Shown here: in pieces, positions 1 through 12,014 of the stretch
Position numbering within the stretch: the first letter of the stretch is position 1
Layout of the letters: every line of letters starts with the position of its first letter
Assembly (NCBI RefSeq): GCF_018294505.1
Contig: NC_057810.1
Location: 205,610,113 to 205,674,112, forward strand
Direction: 5' to 3'
DNA length: 64,000 bases
Source of the DNA: Triticum aestivum
Lineage: Eukaryota > Streptophyta > Magnoliopsida > Poales > Poaceae
Notes under the pieces: model-generated
The model's database searches: none
What the model was told of the DNA's origin: nothing
What the model saw: only the letters and a program-made list of their open reading frames with translations
Program-made: the position numbers and the translations under genes

Positions 1-2546
1 CACACGTCAGGTTTGACCCCAGTCAGCCGCAGTTGACTGCTGACGTCATGCTGACGTCATGCTGGCGCAATTATATGATTTCTGGTTTTAAATTAAATCA
101 GGAAATTCCAGAAATTGATTTAAACTTCAAAAATTCATATCAATTCAACCGTAGCTCAGATTAAAATAATTTATATATGAAAAATTATCAGAAAAATGCA
201 ACCATTCCATCTGTACTAGTTTCATGCATGACAAACCAACTTATACATGCTGAATTTGGGAAAACACATTATGGCATATATAAGAGCTTACTTTGGAGAT
301 GCATTTGAGCTTTGGTTCAAATGGACTTCAAACCAAATGATTACTAGTTGCATTAGCTCAAACAACATCACATCTTCATGCCATGTTCATGCATCATATT
401 GTTGCATATGTTTGTGTATTGATTGCCGGCACCGTTCCTTCTCGATAGGTCCTGCTCCGGAGCTGTTCCAGAGTACCTGTCTATGAAGCAGTGCCTCCTC
501 TGTTGTTTTACCAGGCAAGCAAACCCCCTTGTTCATTTCGATAAAATCCTACTCTCTCGCTCCTGCTCTCAGTTATTGCATTAGGACAACAACGATTCAT
601 CTGCTACTTTGTGCTGCGGTAGTTGAACCCATTCCTCTGCATGACCTGTCATTGCCACAGTAAATAGTTGAAACCCACTAGCATGTGTAGGAGTTGATTG
701 AGCCATGTTGTGTTCCAACCATGCTATGCCTGCTATTGCTTAGAGTTGTGTCAGGTATGGTTCATTGGGAATGAATTGGAGTGTTACAATATGTTCTGAT
801 GCTGAGAGTTAAGTGTGTGAACACGATTTGGTAAAGGTAGCGGTGAGAGGCCATGTAGGAGTACATGGTGGGTTGTCTCACTGGAACCGTCCTTAAGCAC
901 TGAGTTCTATGTATGTTGTCCAATGACTCGATACTACCACACATTGGGATCCGTCAATTGACTCTCTCGACTTATTAACCAACTTGATCTCTGTCCAGGA
1001 GTCGCAACTAGTTTCTGGTGTTTGTAGGTAGTGCTATTTTTCTACCAAGTGGCACCCGGCAGGGTGGGCTTGGGACAGACTAGGCACACGTGGCACGGTG
1101 TACCAAGTGGCACCCGGATGGTGGGCTTGGGAACCCTGCTCACATCGTTTGGCGCCGTGAGCGACACCCCGGCCGGATCTCCTTGCGGATGGAACCCGAA
1201 TAGGCGATAAACCTGGACTAGAGTCTTGTGTGGTTAGTCAGGTCGTGGCCGACACCCTCGCTAGGCTTCCGCTTGAAGGTTGCCGAGATACATGACGTGT
1301 ACATGGCGGTAAGTGGCGAGAGCATGTGTGAAGAAGTACACCCCTGCAGGGTTAACATGATCTATTCGAATAGCCGGGTCCGCGGTTATGGACTTCTTGG
1401 ATGCTTACATGGTACATAGACAACTTGAAGTGGATACTCTAAAATGCTCAAGACAAGTGTGAGTGCTATGGATGGCCTTCTTGTAGGGAGACGGGGATGA
1501 ATCCATAGTAGTGTATTGTGTGGTGATTAGTGGACTCGTGTACGTTGTCTCACCTCAAGAGTTTCTGGTAGTCGTAGAACAGGTTAGCCACAGAGACAAA
1601 GCTGGCTTGCTACAACTAAACCCCACATTACTCTCTTGATACAAACGCATGTATGATAGGATCTGATGTAAGTCTTGCTGAGTACCTTTGTACTCATGTT
1701 GGTTTATTTATGTTTTGCAGCGGAGACTTAGGTCTTACTAGTGTTCTCATGGACTTCGACTAGTAGCTAGTACCTCAGCTACGATCTTGATCGGACGTTG
1801 TAGATAGTCAGGCTTTCAGCCTTTTTCATTTATAGATGTCTGTACTCAGACATGTAATGCTTCCGTTTGTTGCTTGATTGCTCTGAATGTTGGGTCATGT
1901 GACCCCTGTTTGTAATAATGCTATGATGGCTCTTTGACCCTTATCTATATGAGTTGTTGAGTTGTGTTGTGATGCCATGTTGTACAGCACATACTTGCAT
2001 GTTATGCGTACGTGTAATGTGTATTGCTATGTGTGGGATCTGACTATCTAGTTGTTTATCCTTAGTAGCCTCTCTTACCGGGAAATGTCTCCTATTGTTT
2101 CCTCTGAGCCCTGGTAGCTTGCTACTACTCCGGAACACTTAGGCTGGCCGGCATGTGTCCTTCTTCGTTCCTGTGTCTGTCCCTTCGGGGAAATGTCATG
2201 CGATGAATACCGGAGTCCTATTATCCCGCTACAGCCCGGTTCACCGGAGTCCTGTTAGCCCAGTGCTACAGCCTGGATTCACTCGCTGATGACCGACACG
2301 TTCGATGCTGGGTCATGGATGCCTGTCCCTGTAAGTTAGTGCCACTTTGGGTTTACGACTAGCCATGTCAGCCCGGGCTCCTTATCATATGGATGCTAGC
2401 GACACTGTCATATACGTGTGCCAAAAGGCGCAAACGGTCCCGGGCAAAGGTAAGGCGGCACCCGTGGGGATACCGTGCGTGAGGCCGCAAAGTGATATGA
2501 GGTGTTACATGCTAGATCGATGTGGCATTGAGTCGGGGTCCTGACA
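1..2546 (+). mobile_element. Partial long Gypsy-type LTR (element K), 3' part
   Basis: This is the end of a long LTR read on +. It stops at ...GGTCCTGACA (2546) and runs off the left edge of the window. Its sequence is the reverse complement of 5287 to about 7838, with many substitutions and a few indels, so the two copies form an inverted pair. About 1.6 kb of the LTR should lie upstream of the window. No primer site follows 2546, so it is a 3' LTR, a solo LTR or a rearranged copy. A short direct duplication of a GTACCAAGTGGCACCCGG-type motif occurs near 1045-1130. No open frame here is credible as a gene. Confidence 0.75.
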
Positions 2547-5286
2547 TTACCGGATTACAGAGAGATCATTGTTATAGTTCTTGGGAAACGTTCCAACCAT
2601 CATAACTGCCTGAGATTCAGATCTGGTTGGTGTCAGGATATTCTAGACTCATTAAGTCTAGAAAGAAAAATGAATGTTTGCAACACAAATCGACGATACG
2701 ACATTGCGGGATTCTCGGGGAATGAACTGCGATACCAAGCTCCAAAACATGAGCTGGTTCTGCTACACACATACAAACATGCTGTCTCAGACAAGCATGA
2801 CCACATAGTAGTCTTATAATAAAACACTTCCGAGTTCGGGTGGGGAACCCTCATCGAGGATATCAAAGTCTTTACGCAAGTCCATGGATTAGATCCCAAG
2901 CATAGACTTCTCTTCCTTGAACAAGTCAATTAGTGGCTTGGTGTGCTAGGAAGACATATAGAATGAAGATGATCAGTCTAACAGACCACAGAATTCTTCG
3001 CACGTGCATGACTGACTTGGGATGATTCCATAGGAGGCAAAACTATCTTTCTCTAATTCACGGCGGCAACTTGCATCAAATGCACATGTATCAGAGGAAA
3101 TCACTTCTTTCATCCGAACATATGCTTCATGAACGGAACACGAAAGCATTGCTCACAAAGTTTCCAATACTAGCTGTAAGTTCAACACGAATCATGGGAA
3201 GGTAAAAATGTTGTCGATGGGCTCAACAACATGTCATCTAGATTTCCGTGAAGATAGAATTCCATAATTATGCGAACACGATGATAGCATTGGTCAGACC
3301 AAATGATATAATGGAGTATGCTCGAGGAAAAACCACGAGTAAAACAACATTATGAATATCATTGGTTCTGATTTGATCTGAGAATAGCCCACACTCAAAT
3401 CAAAGATTGGATAAGGTGATAGGTCCATTAACTGATCATAGGCCCAAACGGTGAAGATATCATCTTTCTTCAACACACACACACACACACAAAGATATCC
3501 CTTTGGAATGAGCTAAGTCGGACAAGCTTTCATCTTCCAACTCTCCAAGTTGTTGTTTAGCTTAACCAACTAGCTTAGGGTATCCAACACAGATTCTTGG
3601 AGAAAGGGTGGTTTACAAGAAACCAACTTGATCATGAACTCAACATAGCGGTCAGGTGACAACCTGGTAACACTTCCGAGAAGATATTCGGAAAATCATG
3701 AACCACCCATATGTTATTAAGCTCGAGAACGATCTTGCTTTTCAGGGCAAGACGATATGATCTAATGAGCGAGGATTTGACAAAATCCTAACTCATCAAT
3801 CGAAGAGTACACCAGGAAATAAGGACTAGGTAGCACAATCTATCTTAGAATGACGATTCAAGAACCAACACGCTAAGAATGAAATTATTGTCCTTTAACT
3901 ACCAAGCAATGGGGTTGCTAGCAGTATTGATTTCACACATCACAGTACACTTGTCGGTATTCCGGTTACAACAACACGGGGACCAAGGGATGAATAATGA
4001 TGGCGAGAAGTATTACCACATTAAGAATTCATAAGAGAAGGTGCAATTCTCATGACATTCCTGACATAAAGTGGGTAATACTTCAGGGTAGAACAGATGA
4101 AAATCTTGATTGCATTTGATCTGCGGAATACAGCTGCTTTAACCCAATCCTAGAAATGGATGAGGTACTGGAGTTTGTTTCTCCTAGTCATTCTGAACTA
4201 GAATGGCTTGACGGACCAAAGAATGATAGGCACCGATGAACGAATGCACGCATGCTCTTGACTATCAATTGATAGGCGAAGGTCATAAGACAACTAAAGA
4301 GGGACAACTCAAAGGAACATATATCTTTAGGAGTTGTGGATGCATAGGTTAGTATGTCAAACAAGTTCAACATATTTCTTTCGGATAACCCATGCTGAAG
4401 AGGAAGGACTAGCAGATTCACAACTATGAATGGAGGACTCATCAAGAGCACTCTGGTTGTGATCTTTTGGTTCAAAGAACTTCTGCCATAAGCAGTTCAT
4501 GGTATTTGGAAGAAGGCAATACCATGGACCTCGAGGACTATCGCAAAGGTTACTAATATCCTAAAGGAACTAGCAAACACTATCAACATGAAATAAGTAG
4601 GGTGAATCTCGGGTTCAAGAACCCGGGAATAGAATGGCTACTAGCTAAGTGGCATCACGGGATGCTCTCGAGAATGATGGCCAGAATCATCACACTCGGA
4701 ACACAAAACATGGCTAGATTACTAGGTGATACTCTAGACATCTAGGGTCATAATAATAGCTCCAACATATACGTCGAGGCAATAGAGTACCTCAACTCAC
4801 CATTATGTGTGGTTAACCTGGCCAGAGAGGACATCGGGAACAGGAAGAAGGGATTTGCAAATGCATCAGACTATTAGAACCCTGGGATGACTCGGACAAC
4901 ATAACGGCTATAAATGCTCAAAATGATTTGAGACATCCTACAAAATGGTGGCATAACCACTCTATCATCATAATATCAAGGTTCTGAGATCAACTATGAA
5001 CACATAGAAGATGGTAGGAACTTAACTAAGGCTTAAGTCCAACAATTCTATAAGTCTACGGATTAGTAACACGTGATCCTAATAGAAAGAAGAGAGAGCC
5101 TAGTTCCTTAACCCCGTAGGAAAGATAAGCTGACTCAGATCAGAAGGTCATAAGGTATAAGGAGTAAAAAGAGCCTTACGTTCCCAACCACAATCAATTC
5201 CCTTATATAACTAGAGAATTTCTAGACTCAACTTCGACCAGTTTGGCTTGGTAATCCTACAGGCAGTCAAGCTCTGATACCAAAGC
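2547..5286 (-). mobile_element. Non-coding internal region of the minus-strand long-LTR element (J)
   Basis: This AT-rich stretch between the two inverted LTR copies holds no reading frame with recognisable retroelement domains. The longest frames are under 100 residues. Its right end carries a primer binding site next to the LTR at 5287, so at least the right part is the start of an internal domain read on minus. A short (AC)n run lies at 3473-3491. It may be a non-autonomous element body or a badly decayed internal domain. What belongs at the left end, next to the inverted LTR, is unresolved. Confidence 0.55.
5271..5282 (-). other. Primer binding site of element J (initiator Met tRNA type)
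   Basis: On minus the sequence reads TGGTATCAGAGC, the standard plant retrotransposon site complementary to the 3' end of initiator methionine tRNA. It lies four bases from the LTR end at 5287. This fixes 5287-9423 as a 5' LTR read on minus. Confidence 0.85.
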
Positions 5287-8200
5287 TGTCAGGACCCCGA
5301 CTCAATGGCACACCGATCTAGCATGTAACACCCCATATCACTTTGCGGCCTCACGCACGGTATTCCCACGGGTGTCGCCTTACCAGGCCCGGGACCGTTT
5401 GCACCTTTTGGCACACGTATATGATAGTGTCGCTAGCATCCATGTGACAAGGATCCCGGGCTGACATGGCTAGTCGTGAACCCAAAGTGGCACTAACTTA
5501 CAGGGACATGCATACATGACCCAGCAACGAACGTGTCAGTCATTAGCGAGTGAATCCAGGCTATAGCAACTGGGCTAGCAGGACTCCGGTAGACACCGCG
5601 TGACATTTCCCCGAAGGGACAGACACAGGAACGAAGAAGGACACATGCCGGCCAGCCTAAGTGTTCCGGAGCAGTAGCAAGCTACCAAGGCTCAGTGGAA
5701 ATAGTAGGAGACATTTCCCGGTAAGAGAGGCTACCAAGGATAAACAACTAGATAGTCAGATCCCACACATACCAAGCATTTCAATAACATACACACAATA
5801 TGCTCGATATGTGTAAATACAACATGGCATCACAACATGACTCTACAACTTAAGTATTTTATTCAATAGGCTCCGAGGAGCGAGATATTATAAACATGGG
5901 TCTCATGACCCAGCATTCAGAGCACACAAGTCAAGCACAAGCGGAAGCTTAACATGTCTGAGTACAGACATCTACAAATGAAAAAGGCTGAGATGTCTGT
6001 CTATCTACCAGATCCTGCCGAGGGCACAAGATCGTAGCTGAGGTAACAAGCTAAACGTCGAAGTCCACGTGGAACTACTAGCAAGACTGAAGTCTCTCTG
6101 CAAAAACATAAATTAAGCAACATGAGTACAAATGTACCCAGCAAGACTTACATCAGAACTAACTACATATGCATCAGTATCAACAAAGGGGATGGTGGGG
6201 TTTAACTGCAGCAAGCCAGCTTTGACTCAGTGGCTAACCTGAACTACGACTGCAAGTAACTCTTTTGAGGTGGCGCGCACGAGTCCACATATTCACCATA
6301 TCAATACACCACTATGGATCCGCTCCCGTCTCCCTACGAGAACGCCATCCATAGCACTCACATTTATCTTGCGTATTTTAGAGTATCCACTTTCACTTGT
6401 CTATGAACTGTATAGGCAACCCAGAAGTCCTTTACCATGGACACGGCTATTCGAATGGATGATGTTAACCCTGCAGGGGTGTACTTGTTCACACACGCTC
6501 TCGCCACTTACCGCCATGTACACATCATGTATCTCGGCAACCTTCAAGCGGAAGCCTAGCGAGGGAGTCGGCCACGACCTGACTAACCACACAAGTCTCT
6601 CGTCCATGTTTATCGCCTATTCGGCTTCCATCCGTGAGGAGATCCGGCCGGGGTGTCGCTCACGGCCCCAAACGATGTGAGCAGGGTTCCCAAGCCCACC
6701 ATCCGGGTGCCACTTGGTACACCGTGCCACTGTGCCTAGTCTGTCCCAAGCCCACCTGTACCGGGTGCCACTTGGTAGACTACTAATACTACCTACAAAC
6801 ACCAGAAACTAGTTGCAACTCCTGGAAAGAGATCAGGTTGATTAATAAGCCGAGAGGGGTCGAGTTACCGGAACCCAATGTGTGGTAGTAATTGCTCACG
6901 TATCTCAAACACAGAACTCAGTTCCTGAGGATGGTTTCCATGAGACAACCCACCATGTACTCCTACATGGCCTCTCACCGCTACCTTTACCAAATCGTGT
7001 TCACACACTTAGACCACACACAGTAGGACAAGTTCACACACCTCCAATTCATCCCCGATGAATCAGACCTGACTCAACTCTAAGCAGTAGCAGGAATGAC
7101 AAACAAGCATGAATGAATAGGCACATCAGGGCTCAAACAACTCCTACTCATGCTAGTGGGTTTCATCTATTTACTGTGGCAATGACAGGTCATGCAAAGG
7201 AAAGGGGTTCAACTACCGCAGCATGTAGCAGTTGAATCATTGTTGTCCTAATGCTGTAAAAGAGAGCAGGAGCGAGAGAGTGAGATTGTATCGGAATGAA
7301 CAAGGGGGTTTTGCTTGCCTGGCACTTCTGAAGATAATATAGCTCTTCATCGGTGTCATCGAACTCATCATCGGAACCACGTCTATCGAGAGGGGACAAA
7401 CACCGGCAAACAAGGAAGAACACAAACAATGCAATGCACAATATGATGCATGAATGTGACATGGCAATATGCTATGGTTTAAGCTAATGCAACAAGCAAC
7501 ACGTTAAATGGAGTTGGTTTGAATCCATGATTCAAATGCAAACTCCATATGTGAAGGTTTAAATTCCATTTATATGATTTGTGCTAAACAGCAGCTATAA
7601 GTTGTCCCAACATGCATGAAAATGGTACAGATGGATAGATTGGATTTTTCTGGTCATTTTTCATATGTAAATTATTTCATTTGGAGTTACGGTTGATTTT
7701 ATATGAATTTTTTAAGTTTATAACATTTTCTGGAATTTCCTGAATAAGAATAAATCTAGTAAATGATTTATTGCGTAAGCACTACGTCACTGTGATGTCA
7801 GTAGGTCAACAGGCGCTGCTGCAGGTCAAACCTGACCAGTGGGGTCCATTGGTCAGTGACTGGGGCTGGTTAGTGCCGCTGACATGTGGGCCCAGTCAAC
7901 GGCCACGTCAGCTTGGTCAAAGCTGACGTGTGGGTCCGCTGTTGTTAATTAAAACTAAACAGGAAATAAACTGTGGTTAGTTAGCCAGTGGGGACCAACT
8001 GTCAGTGACTGTGGTTGGTAATTAGCAGTGTGATTAGGCATTAATTAAGCCGGCCACGCCGGCGGTTAACCGCCGGTGACACACAAACGCGGCGGCGTCG
8101 CTTGTTCCGGCGACTCCGATGACCAGAGAAGGCAGAGTTGGGCTCTATGGCTGCGGCGTGATGGGGCGCATCGGGTGGTAGCCGTGGGCGGTGCCGGGGC

Positions 8201-9423
8201 GGTCAGAAACAGCAAAGGCAGCGAGCGAGGTTGCGGCCGGAGCTCGGGTGGGTGCGGGGTTAGCGCTGCGGCTCGCAAATGAGCCGGCTGTCGCGCTAGT
8301 TTTGCTCTACGGAACATTGCAAGTGCAACGGACGTAGGCGCGGGACCAAAAGGGTCACCGGGGCTTTGCCGGCGATGAGCCCGTGCGGCGGCGGCTACGG
8401 TAAGCAAGGGGGCGACAGCTACGACGACCAAATGGAAGCGGGGTTAGGGGAGAAATAACCGGGTGCTCACCACGATCACGAAGAGATGCTCAGCGGGCTC
8501 GGGGTAGGCCGGACAGTGACGAATCGATGGCGGCAATCCTCGGTGGTCGAGGAGGGGAACGGCGGAGCTGGCGACATCCAGGGCTTCCGGTGCCTTCCGT
8601 CTTGGTGAGGAGGAAGAGGGGGACGAGACGGGGCTTCTTGGCGCATCGGCAAGGTGAGGGGAGTACGGTGGCTGCGGCAATCGGCATCAGCGGCGATGGT
8701 GTCATGTCGGTGGTGCTGCGGGAGAGAGCAGAGTTGGAGGGATCCAGGGAGAGTGAGAGAGGGTCGAGGGGCTGCATGGCGCTCATCTAGAGTCGTCCAA
8801 GAGGAACCAGGCAGGCAGGGAGGGAGGAGGTGGCCTGGGCGTGGGCGTGCGGGCGTCGGGCATGCGCTCGTCCTTCTGTCCGACGAGGAAGACGACAAGA
8901 GGAGCTGCGGTGGTGGGTTGGGCCTGTGCTGCTGGGCTGACTTCAGATAAGGCCAGGTAGGCTTCGTCTCTCTCTTTTCCTAATTCTTTTCTGTTTTCTA
9001 TTTTCTGTAATTGTGTTTGGCTTTATTAAAAATGCCAGGGCATTACCAAAAATCATGAAACTGCTCAATGTCACTATTTGGAATATTTCCAACAGCAAAC
9101 ATTTCAGTTTGTGATTATCTGAGCATTTAAAATATTATTTAGCAATTAAATGCGCAAATGCAAATATCATATGATTTAATTCAAAAATCCAGAATGGCCT
9201 AGAAATATGTGTACCATTTTTGGCAGAGGTTTTAAACCAATCCAAAAATGATAAACTTTTCTAAAGGGCATTTTGGGTTCACTGAGAATATTTTTATTTG
9301 AACCTAGTTGATTTGGTTTTGTGCTAGGGTTTGAGCAATCCCCATTTCAACTTTCAAAAGAACTTAAACATGATGCAACAGAGAAGTGCTAGCCTAGTGC
9401 AAGGTAAGGCTAGGGATGTGACA
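5287..9423 (-). repeat. 5' LTR of element J (about 4.1 kb)
   Basis: Read on minus, this LTR starts TGTCACATCCC (9423) and ends GGTCCTGACA (5287), with TG...CA ends and a primer site directly after it. The 5287-7838 part pairs with 1-2546 in inverted orientation. A GC-rich block (about 8050-8960) lies near the LTR start, where U3/promoter sequence is expected. Its long frames on both strands (for example 8066-8431) look like base-composition artefacts. On the right it interrupts an exon of the antisense gene of element H, so it inserted into H. The right-hand target duplication would be GTGCG (9424-9428), but the partner is not visible. Confidence 0.8.
8050..8960. other. GC-rich block inside the J LTR
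   Basis: GC content rises sharply compared with both flanks, with many CG dinucleotides and CGG/CCG-rich runs. A similar block sits near the start of both B LTRs (about 33480-34400 and 43190-44110), which belong to a different family. I interpret it as LTR promoter/U3 sequence, not a gene. Confidence 0.5.
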
Positions 9424-10741
9424 GTGCGGCTCACTGAGCGGCGATCCTGCAAAACATGGTCCAATGTAGAGGATAAGGAGACTGGTGGAAGTATCACTCT
9501 TCTTTGAGAAAATAGTTTCCGAACACTTACCTTCACGAAGGGATAGAAGTCGGGGTAGTCAGCCATAATGGCCACCTCTGAGCCATCAAGGCTCGCCTGA
9601 TAGTAGACTCCATCTTCGAACTCTACAAACATGTCCGGATCCTCATGGAATTCAGGGTCTTCATTGCGATCATGATCCTCTGGCTGGGGGGGGGGGCAGT
9701 TAATGTTCTCAACAAACTGCCTCCATGACTGTTCAAAAAATAAACAGCCAGGATATTGTATCAATGCATCCCTATGGATAAAAGAGCATTGAGCGGTTAA
9801 AAAACTTACCATTCAATAGGAGTTTACATGGAGTAGGCTTCTCGGCAATTTACACGCATGCAGTCTTATTCTTCTTCTTTATATAGGTCGGCCAAAGCTG
9901 CCGCTAATGCGGCTTGGCCATCCGGACCCTTTCACCTGTAGCGGGATGGGTCGTCCTCCCCGTTGTAGTTCCATAGGGGAGTTACTCGGGGTTGAAGTGG
10001 TTGGATGCCTCTCTTTATCATGATAGCCATAACTTCTACTATGGAGAGTCCGGAATGGGTCAATAGCTTGATCTTGTTTACCAAGTTCATCACCTCCGCG
10101 CTATCTTCTTGGGATGCCAGCTGTATAGCTTCTTCAGGGGGGCGCTAGAAAATTCTGGCAGTCCACGCTGAATAGGGTTCGGAAGGGGTACATCATCAAT
10201 ATAGAAACATTCCAAAGACCATTCGGCAGATCGTTTCTTCGGAGTCCCGACGGGGTAGCTGGATCCGGCTATACGCCATACTTCGGCACCGCCCACTTTG
10301 AAAATAGAGCCACAGCCCTGATGGCGGGGGACGAGGCAGAAGAACTTTTTCCATAGTTTGAAGTGAGCCTCGCAACCCAAGAATAATTCGCAAAGAGCGA
10401 CAAAACTGGAGATATGTAAATTAGAACCTGGTGTGAGGTTGTGCAGCTGGATCCCGTAGTGTTCCAGTAGGCCCCTAAGGAAGGGTGGATTAGGAATCCC
10501 ATGCCCCTCAAAAGAAATGAGGTGAAGCACACCCTCTCCCCTTGACTGGGATTGGGGAAATTCTCCGCCAATGCATCAGCATCTATAGTGGTTAACCCCG
10601 CTGTACAGAGACTAGATCTAGGGGAGGGTGGTATCCTTGCGTTTGGAGTCGACTAAGCTGGAGGTGAGATACGGAACAACTCTGCCAGTCCCCCTCTTGA
10701 GGGTCATGAGGACGCGAGGAGGAACCAGGGGCTCTTGCCAT
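9424..10741 (-). pseudogene. Antisense gene of element H: 'putative gypsy type transposon' domain protein (truncated)
   Basis: The likely start is an ATG at 10741, 76 bases after a TATAAA (10817-10812). A frame at 10571-10090 reads GIPNPPFLRGLLEHYGIQLH, then a stretch ending in a CEAHFKLWKKFF-like segment. That matches the pattern of the Pfam 'putative gypsy type transposon' domain (PF04195), as in the A and C genes, but as a clearly different subtype. Splice signals fit downstream: GTAAGT donors at 9809 and 9530, and acceptors at 9730-9729 and 9448-9447. These give exons about 9728-9531 and 9446-9424. Exon 9728-9531 encodes an acidic stretch (HEDPDMFVEFEDGVYYQASL). Frameshifts occur near the 5' end, and the last visible exon is cut by the J LTR. 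Molecular function is unknown. Exon limits are inferred. Confidence 0.6.
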
Positions 10742-10811
10742 GGTCTGTTTTTTGTGGCTTGCTCTATTGCTTTTGGTGTGATGCGAGATGATGGTTTAGA
10801 TCTCGCCTCGC

Positions 10812-10817
10812 TTTATA
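10812..10817 (-). promoter_or_regulatory. TATA box of the H antisense gene
   Basis: TATAAA on minus, 76 bases before the likely ATG at 10741. The A and C copies have one in the same relative place. Confidence 0.5.
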
Positions 10818-11045
10818 GGCGCGATTTGTGCCTACCAGGAATATTAAAATACAAGGATAATAGATCGTTCGCATTCACTCGGGCGCGTGTAACTCACGGA
10901 GATGGTGGGAGGAATCATAAAGACTGGACGCGGAAGCCGACGCCGGACTATCTTCAATCCGGATTATAATGGAGAACCTGCCTTGCAAAGCCGAAGACTT
11001 GCGTCCGCATACTACATCTACATTGAAGGCAAGTTCGGGGGCTAC

Positions 11046-11496
11046 TGAGGGAGTCCTGGATTCAGGGGTCCTCAGATGTCCAGCCTAGGAGTTTGGGCCG
11101 GGTTGCATGGGCCGTACAAGATCACGTCGAAGATCATCTACCATGTCCAAATGGGACTTCTCAACACGTGGACGGCAAGAATAGTGTCCAGCGGTTTCCT
11201 TCCCTAATAAACCGACTTTGTACAATCCATAGGCCCCCTCCGGTGTGTATATAAACTAGAGGGGTTAGTCCATAGAGGACAACTTTTTCACCATCATCAG
11301 AATCCTCATAGGCTAGACATCTAGGGTTATCCATCACGATCTCGAGGTAGATCAACTCTTGTAATCTTCATACTCAACAATCATAATCAAACAAGAGTAG
11401 GGTTTTACCTCCATTAAGAGGGCTCAAACCTGGGTAAACATCATGTCCCCTGGCCTCTTGTTACCATTGATCCTTAGACGCATAGCTTGGGCCCCC
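11046..11496 (+). repeat. 3' LTR of element H, left part
   Basis: Starts TGAGGGAGTCCTGG after a purine tract. It contains TATATAAA in the TCCGGTGTGTATATAAAC context and runs to a C-run at 11492-11496, where element A inserted. The remaining about 33 bases of the LTR are at 20503-20535 (ending GACAGTGACA). It is clearly more diverged than the LTRs of A, C and F, and so is probably older or a separate subfamily. Confidence 0.85.
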
Positions 11497-11967
11497 TGAG
11501 GAAGTCCTGGATTAGGGGGTCCTCGGACAGCCGGACTATATGCTTATGCCGGACTGTTGGACTATGAAGATACAAGACTGAAGACTTCGTCCCGTGTCCG
11601 GGTGGGACTCATCTTTGTGTGGAAGGCAAGCTTGGCAATTTGGATATGTAGATTTTCTTCTCTGTAACCGACTCTGTGTAACCCTAGCCCCCTCCAGTGT
11701 CTATATAAACCGGAAGGTTTAGTCCGTAGGACAACAACAATCATAATCATAGGCTAGCTTCAAGGGTTTAACCTCTACGATCTCGTGGTAGATCAACTCT
11801 TGTAATACTCATATCCTCAAGATCAATCAAGCAGGAAGTAGGGTATTACCTCCATAGAGAGGGCCCAAACCTGGGTAAACATTGTGTCCCCCGCCTCCTG
11901 TTACCATTAGCCTTAGACACACAGTTCGGGACCCCCTACTCGAGATCCGCTGGTTTTCACACCAACA
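11497..11967 (+). repeat. 5' LTR of element A
   Basis: TGAGGAAGTCC...CACCAACA, 471 bp. A TATATAAA promoter element lies at 11702-11709. It is followed at once by TTGGTGCTTTCATT, the presumed primer site, which is the same in element C. Confidence 0.9.
11702..11709 (+). promoter_or_regulatory. TATA box in the element A 5' LTR
   Basis: TATATAAA in a context conserved in the other Fatima-like LTRs (20232-20239 on +; 46031-46038 and 24060-24067 on minus). It marks the U3/R promoter driving the sense transcript. Confidence 0.65.
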
Positions 11968-12014
11968 TTGGTGCTTTCATTATGAGTTCCACTGTGTCGT
12001 CATCATAAGGCTTG

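Larger units (their letters stand above)
9424..11045 (+). mobile_element. 3' internal part of old Fatima-like element H
   Basis: This is the only internal sequence of element H in the window. It ends in a purine-rich tract (GTTCGGGGGCTAC) directly before the LTR at 11046. The family's antisense gene fills most of it on the minus strand. The left end is cut by the J LTR. The rest of H, including any gag and 5' LTR, is not in the window. Confidence 0.7.

Noticed and set aside
8066..8898. Several overlapping open frames on both strands
   Set aside because: They lie in a GC-rich block of an LTR, overlap in many frames, are low-complexity (Pro, Arg, Ser) and show no domain. Base composition explains them.
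9688..9700. Poly-G run as a purine tract marking another LTR
   Set aside because: No LTR end is next to it, and it lies in an exon of the H antisense gene (minus: run of Pro codons).
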